Positions 11,906 to 23,278 of a stretch of DNA of 64,000 bases are shown here, one piece after another (within the stretch, counting starts at the first letter, position 1; the number at the start of each line of letters is the position of its first letter). The notes beneath the pieces were generated by a model. The model did no database searches. It worked only from the letters and a program-made list of their open reading frames with translations, and was not told the DNA's origin. Position numbers and translations under genes: made by a program. The stretch comes from Mytilus edulis (Eukaryota; Mollusca; Bivalvia; Mytilida; Mytilidae), in the NCBI RefSeq assembly GCF_963676685.1, contig NC_092357.1:20736647-20800646 (forward strand), written 5' to 3'.

Positions 11906-12418
11906 GTATGAACGTACTTTTTAACTTTTTAATTTTGGTACATTAGACTACATAAATGATTCATATACCGTATTATGAAATATTATTTTTTAACAATAAT
12001 CCCAATTGCCTTTTTCTGAAAAACATGTCATAGATGCTTAAAAATGTTCTTATATGTCCATGGGCTACTACTAATCTACCAGTGCTTCTTACTACCTTAC
12101 TTCTATCAAAGAACTTGTTATTAAAATTCGTAATAAAGGTTATGAAAACAATAATATTAAGTATTGCCAAGTCTGTTTATTGCTATATCATTTATTTATC
12201 TGTTCTTTCCACATATGTTTCTGTTAATAACTTTATATTTATTTTTTTCAATTTGTAGTGCACGGCTTTCCTTATCTTACGATGTTTGTTCAGTTTAAAA
12301 GCATTTATTTAATTACAGGTATAACTTAAAACGATGATGAATTCCAGTACTGTTCTCTATACAACAGAGCTGAACAATAACTAGCAGAAAGAAAGATTGA
12401 AGTTGCTGTTAAACGTAA
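11906..12418. other. No gene seen
   Basis: AT-rich, presumed intron after the unknown exon. It ends where the duplicated palindrome-array unit begins. Confidence 0.5.
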
Positions 12419-13062
12419 AACAGTCTCCGGGACAAGTTTGCAATTCCGCTGAGTGCAAAAGTTGTCACCTTAATTTTTGGAGTTAAGTCAAAACAAAGTT
12501 GATAACTTGGTTGGTATTGGTTCCCTGATATTTGTCCTAAAATTTTTTGGATCTAGCACCACTGTTGAAAAAGTTATGCCCCTTTTTTCAACAATTTCCT
12601 CAGAGGAAAAGTACTTTTCCTCAAGGGAAATCAAATTTCCCTGAAGGAAAAAGATTTTTCCTCAAGGGAAATTGTTTTTTCCTCAAGGGAAAAAGATTTC
12701 CCTTAGGGAATTTGCTGCATAATTATTTCCTTTGAGGAAATTCTATTTCCTTAGAGGAAATTCTTTTTCCTTAGAGGAAATTCTTTTTCCTTAGAGGAAA
12801 TTCTTTTTCCTTTGAGGAAATTTGCAGCTTCAAATTTTCCTTGGAGGAAATACTTTTTCCTGTGAGGAAATTTGTAGCTTCAAATTTTCCTTGGAGGAAA
12901 TACTTTTTCCTGTGAGGAAATTTTTGACAAACACTTTTCCTTGGAGGAAAATTCAAGACAACAAATTTCCTCTAGGGAAATCATTGTTCTTCAAATTTCC
13001 TCTAAGGAAATTTCTGAAGATCAAATTTCCCTTAAGGAAATGTTTTCCCTTATTTTTACTTG
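12419..13062 (+). repeat. Palindrome array TTTCC-N5-GGAAA, copy 1 (19 units)
   Basis: A unique leader (12,419-12,590, containing GTTGATAACTTGGTTGG) is followed by 19 consecutive 15-nt imperfect palindromes TTTCC-N5-GGAAA (one ends GGAAT), at centre spacings of roughly 19-30 bp. The five-base middle varies, yet its length is always five. Linkers such as TTTGCAGCTTCAAA recur. Frames on both strands stay open and give FPxxK-type repeats; I take these as a by-product of the repeat. An inverted copy lies at 28,190-28,796. Confidence 0.85.
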
Positions 13063-14105
13063 TTGAACATTTCTTCACTACACCATGTATACAAACAGTA
13101 TGAATATAATTATTACAAGACTGTATAATTGATGCAAATGATATTTAAAACTTTAATAAATGTTTGACTCAACATTTTAATGACATTGAAAATAATACAG
13201 TCTGACTGTTTAGATCTAGGTATTGTTTATACTTTTTTTATAAATTTAACTTTGATCTATATTTTTTTTGAGCAAATGCTTCTATTTTCTTTGTAATTGT
13301 TTCAATGCGATACATTAATAAGCAACCAATTTGAATGTCATACCATTTGTGGTGTTCTAAAGAATTTGTTTATATATTTGCAGATTAAATAATAAAATAA
13401 ACACTTTTCGTGTTATTTTAAATTAGAATTTCTTCTGTTTCAGCTTGTGTACAGTTATTCAATCCACTACGTAAGAATTCAGTGAATACATTATTCCATT
13501 CACTAAACAATTCCCTTCAATTCTAAGAGAAATCATTTTTGCAAATTGTTCTTCAATGATCTTCTTCTGTATATTTGATATGAGGGAGCGATGTAAATGA
13601 GTGGATAAAACTGGTGTTCCTTTTTTCAACAACAAAATAGTATTTGTTCAGCATTCTCCTTTCTTTTGATTAAGATATGTTGTTGCTTTTATGCAATAGT
13701 GTTTTTGTGTATCTATGATAGAACTCCATTTTGTTTATGGTCATTATCATGTGATAATGTTGAAATTTCCTATTTCTTTTTTGCAGGAAAGCACACATTC
13801 CATTTCAAATTAATCCAATTATGCACTATGTAAATAAATTTCAACTATAAGTTTCCTCTTCAGTAATGACCTATTGATCATGAAAACCAAGATGTCTGAT
13901 CACCTATAAATACACAAAATAATCAAATAAAATGTTATAAATGGAGAGAGAAACAGCAATAAATGTTTTTCATGTGTATCTTTCCTTATTAAAATACATT
14001 AAGTAAACTTGAACTCGAGAAAAATAAATAACTGCGATGTAGACTAGAAAGTATAAAATGCCAAATAAAGTATTCACGAAAAATTAGTTGATTTACAGAA
14101 GTCAA
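13063..14105. other. No gene seen
   Basis: AT-rich sequence without recognisable exons or terminal repeats. Confidence 0.55.
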
Positions 14106-14129
14106 GTCCGTGTTTGCAGGAAATTTACA

Positions 14130-14480
14130 TCATTGGTTGTCTGGTGGAGAGTTGTCTTATTGGCAATCATACCACATCTTATTTTTATATAACCTTGCCA
14201 TATTCCTATTGTGCCTGTCCAAAGTTCAGAGCCTGTAGCTTTTGTCAGTTTAGTCTGACACTAAAATTTAGTGGTTGTTGTTGTTGTTTCATACCGGTCA
14301 TATTTATTTTTTGTAATTTATTTTGTTATAAACTAGGCAATTACCATGATTAGTTTTACAGTTTGGATTGTTTCAATGTTTCATCTTTAGGTCTTTTATA
14401 GCTGCCTACTTTGACTATAGTATAGGGTATGGATTTTCTCATTATTGAAGGTCGTAACAGGCCTACAATTGCTTTCTCAA
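14130..14480 (-). repeat. Dispersed GATTGCCAATGAGACAAC-type repeat with partial tail
   Basis: The plus strand reads GGAGAGTTGTCTTATTGGCA then ATCATACCACATCTT, the reverse complement of the repeat head. It is followed by a degraded CCTGTCCAAAGTTCAGAGCC core and a GTATAGGGTATGGATTTTCT block. It is a diverged minus-strand copy of the longer element at 44,885-45,420. Confidence 0.5.
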
Positions 14481-15039
14481 AGCCATGATAGTTTTCATAT
14501 TTAATATACCACATCTTTTAATTTTTATAGTAATCATGATACTAGTAATCATCTTTCAAGTTCAATAACTTTTTTTAAATTAAAAGGTGCCTTACCATTT
14601 AGGTTTAGTTGGCTTCTGCAAATTTTACATTGCCTATCATTTCTGCTGTATATAACTTCTCTGTATCTTCTATAGTTCTTGTCCTATACATAAAAGAGTA
14701 AAAGTTGAATGACATCTTGCATCAATATTTTTTTCTCTTTAATGTACATTATGTATATTAATGTGTGTTTAATAAAAATCTAAACCATGAGTGCTTGATA
14801 AGCTTCTTGCCCTTATAGCTGGTCTTTAAGCTTTAAATGAATTTTAATGATCGACTAAAAAACTATGAGCACTGTGCAAATAAGACCCCTGCCCTCCAAA
14901 AAAAACAAAACATGCACAAACAGTGGTATTTATTGACACAAAACATGTATATAATTTGGCTCCATTTATAGATATATATCTCAAGTGACTATAAGTTTAA
15001 GGCTGTGATTTTTTTAACAAATCCATAAATTTCTAAAAC

Positions 15040-15720
15040 CTTTCAAAGTTTTTGAAAATGGACAATTTTAAAATAACTTTGCAACAACTAAAGTTCCTTA
15101 ACTCTGCATCTTATAAAAAAATATACATGATAAATAGGGAATGATACTCCAGCTTGCATATTATTCAAAGTTTTAAAGGAACATAACTGAAGAACGGTAA
15201 AAGTTTTACTACCAAAATTTGAAATTGATCTGATTAAAATTGTGATAAATAGTATTTTTTTAAAGTTTAATAAAATTTGGTTGAGGGAAACTTAAGTTAG
15301 AAGGCCGAAACATTTTTTTCCATTTTTAAAGAACATAACTATAGAATTTAGTAAAAGAGACACTACCAAAATTCAAACTTAATCTGTATTTTTTTATGAT
15401 AAGCATTGTGTATTGATTTCATAACATTTGGTTGAGACAAACTAAATTTTAGAGAACAGGAAACCAAAAATTCAGCATATTTTCCCCATTTCTAAAGGGG
15501 CATAACTCTGATACTCTAGTACAGTAACACTGACATCACCAAAATTCAAACTTGATATGAGAATTGTGATAAAAAGCTTTTGTAAAAGTTTAATTGAATT
15601 TGGTTGAGGCAAACTAATGTACTATAGGAGAACAAAAAACAACTTTGGGACAGACGGACAAACGATCTGACAAGTGTTAAACATTATGCCCCCTCCACTT
15701 TGGGTCATAACAATAAAAAG
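15040..15720. repeat. Tandem repeat of about 150 bp, GGGGCATAACTCTGA-type
   Basis: Three to four diverged units each contain AAAGGxxCATAACT, CTACCAAAATTxxAACTTGA, GTGATAAAxAG and AATTTGGTTGAGxxAAACTA. The block closes with GGGACAGACGGACAAACGAT and TTATGCCCCCTCCACTTTGG, an ending I recognise from mollusc genomes. Confidence 0.6.
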
Positions 15721-15724
15721 GGAG

Positions 15725-16105
15725 TTTGTCAAGATATAAAAACAATTCACCAAAGTTTCATAAAAATTTGTGAAAGCATTCTTGAGACTATCCTAATCCC
15801 AAGTCATGATAGGACAATGACATAAATCAGATTTTTTTTTAAATTAAAAGGAAAATTATCATGTTTATGTTATACAAAAATAATTCACCAAGTTTCATGA
15901 AAATTGCTCAAAGCATTATTAATAGTATACGTACTGGAAAAATCCCCCCTTTTATGAATAAAATCCCTAACTTTAAATTAAAAATTTAAAATCCCTAAAA
16001 ATTAAAAAGGAGCTTAATTATCATGATTATATCAATAGTGATTCACCAAAGTATTATGAAAATTTTATGATTAATGTATTCTAATTCCAAGACTATCTAA
16101 GACAT
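15725..16105. repeat. Degenerate tandem repeat, ATTCACCAAAGTTTCATGAA-type
   Basis: Three copies of a unit with TATCATGxTTATxxxAAxAA then TTCACCAAAGTxTxATGAAAAT, at about 15,730, 15,860 and 16,020. It is non-coding. Confidence 0.45.
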
Positions 16106-16265
16106 GGTTTGTTTGAATTAAAAAAGTTGGAATAAAGTACCTGCTAGAATTCAGGAGAATTAGACCAAATCAGGCTATCTTCTAGATTATCAGACAATTG
16201 ACTGTACATAGAAAAGGAATTTTCTTTTTTCTTTTTTCTTATTTGGCTATTTGTTATCTCTGTCC

Positions 16266-16959
16266 TTAAAGGGGCACTAGCTGTCAAATTCATTGTAACC
16301 GATTTGACTCAAATTCTCATATTTGGTTTATAACAATGTAAAACATTTATCCAAACTATCAAAAGTCTAAAATAAACAGTTTACAGAGCATGGGGTAGAT
16401 AATATATAGGTTCGTTTCGTGTGTATTTTAGTCCAGACGCCATCTAATTAACTATCGATTTGACCTCAGATGACCATATAAGCGATGTAAACAAAAATAA
16501 AGATACGAATAGATTAAACCAACACGTGCAATTGCATTTTTATAGGTCTGTTTGATTTTATTTTATAGATTAAAAATAGATGTTTCTCATTATTTTTAAC
16601 CATATAAGAATGATTTTATGTGCATCGAATTAGTAATCAAATGATTTACCGTAGTTTTACTTTCATTGTTGACATTCTTTTTCTTTATAAAACCAGTACA
16701 CGTACAATGCATGCGTTGTCAATCTCTAGCTAGGGGTTAACTTGAAGTTCACATGAATACCGGTTAGAATGATGATGACGTTTTCACTTGCAAGTGAATC
16801 AGTCAAAAATTATGTTTAATCGCTTATTTCAACAAAATTAAAGGTAATTGATTGCTAAAAGCAAATTATTATCTCATTATTCCAATTTGATTAATGATTG
16901 ATCTAAAAAAAATCATACTTTATTTTTATATATATATATCGTAGCTAGTGCCCCTTTAA
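16266..16959. mobile_element. TTAA-flanked MITE with AGGGGCACTAGCT ends
   Basis: A perfect 17-bp inverted repeat TTAAAGGGGCACTAGCT lies at 16,266-16,282 and 16,943-16,959. If the outer TTAA is the duplicated target, the element is 16,270-16,955 (686 bp) with 13-bp ends. TTAA targets are typical of piggyBac and Kolobok transposons. There is no transposase frame, so it is non-autonomous. Confidence 0.8.
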
Positions 16960-17019
16960 TATATACTAAACTAAGCCATTTTTTCACATATTTTTTTTGT
17001 TTTTTCTCTCTTGTGACTT

Positions 17020-17190
17020 GTTATTTAACATAACAAAAAAAACCAAAGGCAATGAAAGAGAAACTGACAATGCCAAGGCAAAACAGAAGATGCAGAAAAG
17101 AAAAACAAAACAAAACACTAAGCAACACCAACATCACCAAAAAACTAGTGTTGAATTCATGTGCTCAGTCAGTCAGTCAGTGAGAGTTCG
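17020..17190 (-). repeat. Degenerate retroelement tail, subfamily 1
   Basis: The plus strand contains GAAACTGACAATGCCAAGGC and AACACTAAGCAACACxAACA, the reverse complements of blocks in 100-260. It ends in a short CAGTCAGTCAGTCAGTGA microsatellite. The reading frame through it is an artefact of the A-rich repeat. Confidence 0.4.
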
Positions 17191-17679
17191 CAGATCCTGA
17201 CCTACTATATCTATGTTTAAAAACCTAAAAATCATATAGTTCTTAACATATTTTGTAAATTTATACTTGATTAAAATGTTGTCATAAATAGCATAGACAC
17301 CTCTGAGTTTTGAGAACCACATGTGTTAATTGTGCGAGTATAATCATTGATAATCATGCACAAGATTGACTTTTAAAAGCCTATATATTGAAATTTTCTG
17401 AAAATATTGCATGCAATTATTAATATGACCAATTTCAAGAAATGCACAAAGATGTGAGATGATTTATATAATTGTAATTTCAGGAATTTACAGTAAAGGC
17501 TTTTATCCTCACTGCATTTTGCACTTTTCCTAATTCAGGAGCCAGAAGTTATGGCCTTTGTGACCTTTGTATGATTTTTATTTTAGTTTCTTTTTTTTAT
17601 ATTGAAGAGTTTAGTATGACGTCCATTATCACTCAACTAGTATACATTTTTGTTTAATGGCAAGCTAAAGCATGCGTCA

Positions 17680-17860
17680 CAGGCACGGATCCAGGGGGGG
17701 GGGGGGGGGGGGCTGAAGGTTGGACATGTTGGAACCCCCCTTTCTTTATTGGACGATCAATGCATTTGAATGGGGACATGTAGTTGGACACCCCCCCCCC
17801 CCCAAAAAAAAAATTTCCTGGGTTAGGAACCCCTCCTTTATATGACTAGATCCACCCCAG
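17680..17860. mobile_element. GGATCCAG MITE, G/C-tract family
   Basis: Ends AGGCACGGATCCAG and CTAGATCCACCCC are imperfect inverted repeats enclosing a G run, ATCAATGCATTTGAATGGGG and a C run. It is the same family as 24,725-24,887 and 54,425-54,579. Confidence 0.6.
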
Positions 17861-17861
17861 T

Positions 17862-17990
17862 CTCAGGTTGCGGGATTTTCTCGTTGCAATGAAGACCCAT
17901 AGGTGACCTATGGCTGTTATATGCTCTTTGGTCATGTTGTTATCTCTTTGATACATTCCCCATTTCCATTTCCATTTTCTTTTCGGTTCT
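17862..17990 (+). repeat. Retroelement tail fragment, subfamily 2
   Basis: GTTGCGGGATTTTCTCGTTG, a GAAGACCCATAGGTGACC block and a TTGTTATCTCTTTGATACAT block lead to CATTCCCCATTTCCATTTCC. This is the last 130 bp of the tail seen complete at 57,430-57,755. Confidence 0.55.
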
Positions 17991-18234
17991 ATTATAAATA
18001 TTAGAAACGAGTTTGGCGCCTTTACAAAAATATAATTGTCTGTGCTGATAGGGGAGTATGTGTGCATACCAATATTTAAATTTTCTAGGCCTTCTTTTTG
18101 AATATTTTGTGCATTTCTTGGTAAAATACTGTCAGACCTCGAGTGCTGTTGTTTTACAAAAACGGTCAAGTAATGTAGGGGAAAGAAACTAACTAAAAAG
18201 ACCAAAATAAGCCACAACTAATGGGGGTCTCGTT

Positions 18235-18700
18235 GGGGGTTCTGTTCACGGATCCCGCTTAGTTACTACTTATTTTTTTAGATTCTCGCATGATGCCATC
18301 CCGCGTACACTATGTAAGTGAACAATTCTGCTATTTTTGTAATTTCCCATGTCCCGCTAAACTTCATTTCGCGTTTTCACGGCACAATAATTTGAGGGAG
18401 GATAGGACCTTTATTGGGACTGCGGGATCGGGTGTTTTTAAGCTCTGGATTTCGGGATTGATCCTTTCGGGATACGATAATTCTTTTTTCGAATTTCGGG
18501 ACCTCTGGATTTCGTGTTTTTTAAGCCCGGGATTTCGGGATTTCGGGATCAGTACCCCTCCTACCATCCCTCATAATTTGACTTTCATGTGTCACGTTTA
18601 CAAAAAATACGCCTCGACAATCCCGAGTCCCGCTCAGACCCCCCCCCCCCCCCCTTATAGGTACATAATGAATAGTTTACTATGTAGTCAGTAGTCGGGT
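18235..18700. repeat. TTTCGGGAT-rich degenerate short repeat
   Basis: Between 18,425 and 18,550 the phrase TTTCGGGAT or CGGGATCGGG recurs about eight times, with a CCCGCT counterpart upstream and downstream. A C run lies near 18,638-18,653. Frames on both strands here reflect the repeat. Confidence 0.45.
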
Positions 18701-20381
18701 AAAATACACATGTATACACTTTTAGACGACCTTAGATTCATTTCACAGCGAAAATACTCATTAATATTGAACATTTTAGATCACTTTACATTTAGATTTT
18801 ATAACTTTTAAAATAAAGACCATATAGATTTAAGATCATTTAATCGAAAGATTATAATTTGTCAATGCGCAACTGTAACCAGGTACTGCATTTTTTTTTT
18901 TGCATGCGTTAAGTTAAAAGTGCCGGGAATCTGGACTTTTTCATAAGTCTGTATACCGGACCTCTTCTCTATTTTGGGATTGAAAAAAAATCTAAAGTTA
19001 AAAATGCGGTTTTGAGCCTATTTCTTCTTTTTAATTTGGTAACACGTTAAGCCATTAGTGACACTAATATGGTATATTACCAATAATAAGGCCATATATT
19101 TCGGTGTGTAGAAATACCGCAAAAGACTTCTTAGTACACTAAGAAGAAAGTTTTTGCAATAAGGACACTAAAACGATGTTTTAAGATCACAGCGAACATG
19201 AATATAAGAGGATATGATTAAATACCTCAAATCTATAAAGTTAGGTATCAATAGATTTTGTAATTTTGAAGTTAAATGACTTTTTAATCAACGCCTGCCA
19301 CTCGCCACGTGACCAACGGTTTATTGCAGATTCCCGAATCATCATGTTCAATCAACCTAATCCAATAAACAATTGTCTTTTGATCGTTACTTATTGATTA
19401 ATCAATGGTTGTTAACCTAACGGTTTAGCGTGGTATAAATTCAAGTTTATGAAAGAAAAATAAAAAATAAATTTTGTGTTTTAAAACTTTGCCTTTGTTA
19501 TATATATTTAGTTTTTAAGGAAATTGCTATGCAAGCTTTTTTTTTATTTAAAGAACCCTATTTTGAGATAAAAATTGAGAAACAAATGCTTTTGATATTT
19601 CATTTCCTTACTAACAACACAAGAGTTTACATACTATCATTATTCCTTGAAAGACATTTGAGAGTATGTGGTGTCCATGGGGTTCTTCAAAATCCGATTA
19701 CAGAAGTAACATATAGAAAAAACTCCAAGAGGTAAAATTATATTACGTTTTAAAAAGAGAATTATAGAATAAATCATAACTGTCTTCTATGAACGATAAC
19801 TTTAAACTGGTGTCAATGCTTTTTTTTAACAATTCATCTTTATTTCAACAATTGAAGATGAATACCATTTTATTTTATAATGTAATAAGCACTATGGGCA
19901 GGCGCGGATCCAGAGCTTGAAGTGGGGGTTTTGGGGGAGGGGTTATGTGAGAAATGTTTAAAACACTAGAGAAGTTTTTCATGTTATACCAAACCATATG
20001 TTTTCAATAAATGGCACACTTTTTGTTCATCCGGCATATGGTTACTCTAAATAAAATTTTAAGTATTAATTTTATAAGGTTGATTATTTGATTACAGGTC
20101 GTATCTACCCGTTTTGCAATTGTTGTATCACTCTAAGGGAGGCTAATAAAGATATAATTATATAATAAAATATAGAGATAGCAGCCTTGGATTGTCTTAA
20201 TTAAATCCTTTGGTCCTCTAATTATCAAGTTACCCTCTGGCCAATGTTATTATGACTTGTGTATATTTAAAGAAGTGTAGCGACAACGTGTCACCCTATT
20301 CAGTGCTAGATATTCAAATTATAGTAAAGATAACATTAAAACAAGAAATGGTTAATACAAAAAATATTTTAAGATTTTCAA
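18701..20381. other. No gene seen; one MITE fragment
   Basis: AT-rich. CAGGCGCGGATCCAGAGC at about 19,899 is one end of the GGATCCAG MITE family, whose other end is not clear. The 68-residue frame at 19,529-19,735 has no support. Confidence 0.5.
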
Positions 20382-20426
20382 CCGGGGGTGGGGGCGGGGG
20401 TGGGGGGGGTGGGGGGTGGGGGCGGC
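20382..20426 (+). other. G-rich tract with quadruplex potential
   Basis: Eight or more runs of three or more G separated by single T or C bases. This satisfies the usual G3+N1-7 quadruplex pattern on the plus strand. It probably derives from the G-tract of a GGATCCAG MITE. Confidence 0.5.
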
Positions 20427-20784
20427 TCGCTTTAACCCCCTAAATCCGCTAATGATGTGGGAAAACTAAATTATTTAGTTAACTTAATCATATGACTCTT
20501 AAGCCCGTTCTGCTATTATTAAGAAACGCTAAAGAACGGAAATGTATGATTTTAAGATTTGGAAATAAATGAAATTGGTGTCACAAATGGTATGTCTGCT
20601 TTTATAAATAGATATAATGCTCATATACATAATTATTAACGGTTGTTTTACTTCGCTTATTTATAGCATTTAACAAATAACTTCGTATTCTTATTTTCGG
20701 CATCAAATAAAAATAATAGAATAAATATATTTTAAAAGACAAGGAAAGTGAATTAAAAAATATATACAACAAAAATAAGCGAAA

Positions 20785-20850
20785 GGAGATGTGGTACGGC
20801 TGTCAATGAAACACCTATCCACAAAAGTTAAAAATGAAGAAGATGTCAGA
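20785..20850 (+). repeat. Short dispersed repeat head
   Basis: AGGAGATGTGGTACGGCTGT, then CAATGAAACACCTATCCACA and AAAGT. It is a diverged copy of the GGTATGATTGCCAATGAGAC head. Confidence 0.5.
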
Positions 20851-21019
20851 AATAAATTGGTCATAATTTATTTACAGTCTAAAACATCGAAGGGACTAAA
20901 CATCAACCTATACATATTTATACTTGTAATGCATTTGTATATAAACATCGAATCAGAAATATGTTCCTTTCCTAAACATGTTTAAAAACATTGCTGTGAT
21001 AGTTATCAAAAGTACCAGG

Positions 21020-21170
21020 ATTATAATTTAGTACGCCAGACGCGCGTTTCGTCTACACAAGACTCATCAGTAACGCTCAAATCGAAATATTGATAAATGG
21101 CATAGTTCTTAACATTAGAAAAATGAATGAAGTATTGGCAACTGGACGTTAAGCAACCAAATATCAATCC
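21020..21170 (-). repeat. Mussel repeat with GATGAGTCTTGTGTAGACGA and ACGTCCAGT blocks
   Basis: The minus strand reads TTGATTTGAGCGTTACTGAT-like, then GAGTCTTGTGTAGACGAAAC and GCGCGTCTGGCGTAC. The adjacent block at 21,120-21,165 matches the ACGTCCAGTTGCCAATA repeat. It is non-coding. Confidence 0.5.
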
Positions 21171-21749
21171 TCACTTTTCCGTGAAGTGTTCACAATTATT
21201 TGTCTTTTTAAAATTAAAAGGATGAAAAATCCCAAACTGAAAAGAGTTGAAAATACGCTATTAATTTAGAAGTAAAAAATATAGCAGACAGAATAAATAC
21301 GGCAAAAACAAACAAATGAAAAAAAAATAGAGAACAATTTGAAATACCATATACATGTTTAATCAGTATACTAGTAGATTATTCACGGGCCAAGGTTGAG
21401 CGAACATGAATTGCTATCGATTATACTAAAGGTGACAATCAACTTTTTGAGGCACGTGTCGAGAAAACATTAGAAAAAATATAATTTAAAATTATGAAAG
21501 GAGTAGGTCCTTAGTGCACATTTTTGTTCTTAGTGCACTAAGGAGGTCCTTTGCGGTGTTTCTACGGACCCCATATATTTGAAGCTGTTAAAATTCTGTA
21601 CATTATAGGTACGTGTATCAGATCGGACAATAATTTTCATATATATATAAAAAGAATTACTGTATAAGTTATCTAGTATGAAATATGTCCACTGGACCGA
21701 CCGTGTAAGTGCTATATATATTATATCATGTATATAGCCAGTCAAAAAG

Positions 21750-21850
21750 ATGTGGTATGATTGCCAATGAGACAACTATCCACAAAAGACCAAAATGGCA
21801 CAAATATTAACAACTATAGGTCACACAAGGTCGTTAAAAACTTCCATTTG
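21750..21850 (+). repeat. Dispersed GATTGCCAATGAGACAAC repeat, truncated
   Basis: AGATGTGGTATGATTGCCAA then TGAGACAACTATCCACAAAA, with the AACAACTATAGGTCAC block. About 100 bp of the head are retained. Confidence 0.65.
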
Positions 21851-22803
21851 ATGTTGTCCACTGAAAATAAGCTCATAAAAACACGAATCCCCGTTTACTC
21901 AATTCCACCTTTATTTGTTAATATTTCTTTATCTTTTTCTTTTGAATTTTATCATATTTTTTTTGTGAAATATTTTGTGTGGTCGAACATGAAATTGCCT
22001 CCGATGCTACAAAGAAAATTTGTTTAATGTCATCTGTTGCAATATATGCTAAGTACTACACGTGGATAGGATGTTCCCCAGAAAATAAGTTATACACACC
22101 CCGATATAACCCCGAGGGTACACGCTACTGTCATATGGAAAATTACTGGGTCACCTGTAAGATGGTAATCAGCCATGCAACTAATTAGGTTACTGACCAT
22201 GTCACTTCAATTTAAAAAGTTTATCGTTAGATATCGAAATGATAAATTCATTTTAATTAAAAATTTAAGAACTAAAGGATTTATCATTAAAATGAAGTGA
22301 AATTATTCAACCAAATCGTATATAGATTATATACATATTTTTTTTTATCTATGCCGGAAAGAATTGAAAAACTGTATTTATAATTTTTGATTTGTTTTAT
22401 AGAAATCTGTGTAGGTCTCATGAAATGGAACTCACGCAACGCATGCCTAATTAAGATTTATAAATTTATTGAAAAATATAACAACACTTTAGTTTTGATA
22501 TTAAATTAAAGTTACCTTTCCGCGCTGTAATTTATTTGATATGACATGAATCAAGCAATTTTTGTTGAGGGATTTATGGGTTTGTCCATACAACGTATAA
22601 AAAAAGAAGTGTATGTTATTAGTATTTCACATGCCTTGTTTTCGCCTTGAAGCTCATTATTCAGAGTGTTTCAGACAAGATGATGAAAATAACGTGCAAG
22701 ATACTTTTTTCGATCATCGTGAAGAGACAATTTTAATTCCCATTCCTCGATGCACTCTACCCCTGTTGAATTGTATATTTATAATTCCTCGTGCTTTTAA
22801 TTA

Positions 22804-22804
<1 letters not shown>

Positions 22805-22833
<29 letters not shown>
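22805..22833 (+). repeat. 29-base C homopolymer
   Basis: An uninterrupted C run, probably the remnant tract of a G/C-tract MITE. Its length is prone to assembly error. Confidence 0.9.
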
Positions 22834-22834
<1 letters not shown>

Positions 22835-22887
22835 TCGTGGTTACCGTTATGCCAACAAATACCCGGGGCTTGATTTACATGTAAAAT

Positions 22888-22975
22888 CATGGGCGGATCC
22901 AGCCATGATAAAGGGGGTTCCAACTACATGTCTCCATTAAATAAGGGGTGTCGTTGCCGCTGGTTTTCTGTTACC
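22888..22975 (+). mobile_element. GGATCCAG MITE fragment
   Basis: TGGGCGGATCCAGCCATGAT, then AAAGGGGGTTCCAACTACAT and GTCTCCATT. This is the left part of the family; no matching right end was seen. Confidence 0.5.
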
Positions 22976-23152
22976 CCACCCTTTTCATATAATTTAGATT
23001 TCAAAAGTGTATACCTTATTCATATATTGTGTAGGTTAAAATGTTATCTTTTCCCATATTGTTTGCGTTTTGATTGGTGTGTAATGCAACAGTGCAATAC
23101 CTAAGTGTCAAAAGAGAGTTTTTCCCGACCTATTCACATATTTTTAAGGTTC

Positions 23153-23278
23153 CTATATACAAGGTGATAGGACGTTCGGTTCCGTTGGAATAGGTTACCT
23201 TTTCACGCTATGCCTTAAAACTTTTCCTGATGCACAGGTAACCTATTCCAACGGAACGTCCTATCACCTTGTATATAG
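23153..23278. repeat. Long foldback hairpin, arms of about 43-48 nt
   Basis: The left arm 23,153-23,200 and right arm 23,236-23,278 are near-perfect reverse complements, with a 35-nt loop. The left arm has a five-base micro-duplication (GTTCGGTT against GTT). No target-site duplication was seen. Confidence 0.8.

Noticed and set aside
12592-13055. Reading the array as STAT binding sites
   Set aside because: STAT sites need TTC-N2-4-GAA. Here the outer TTC and GAA are separated by seven bases.
12547-13103. Open frames with FPxGK/FPxRK repeats over the palindrome array (and their twins at 28,188-28,668)
   Set aside because: Both strands are open because the palindromic repeat lacks stop triplets. 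There is no start context, splice support or composition typical of protein.
20252-20443. Frame with a polyglycine end, and a similar one at 23,857
   Set aside because: The glycines come from G homopolymers of MITE origin.
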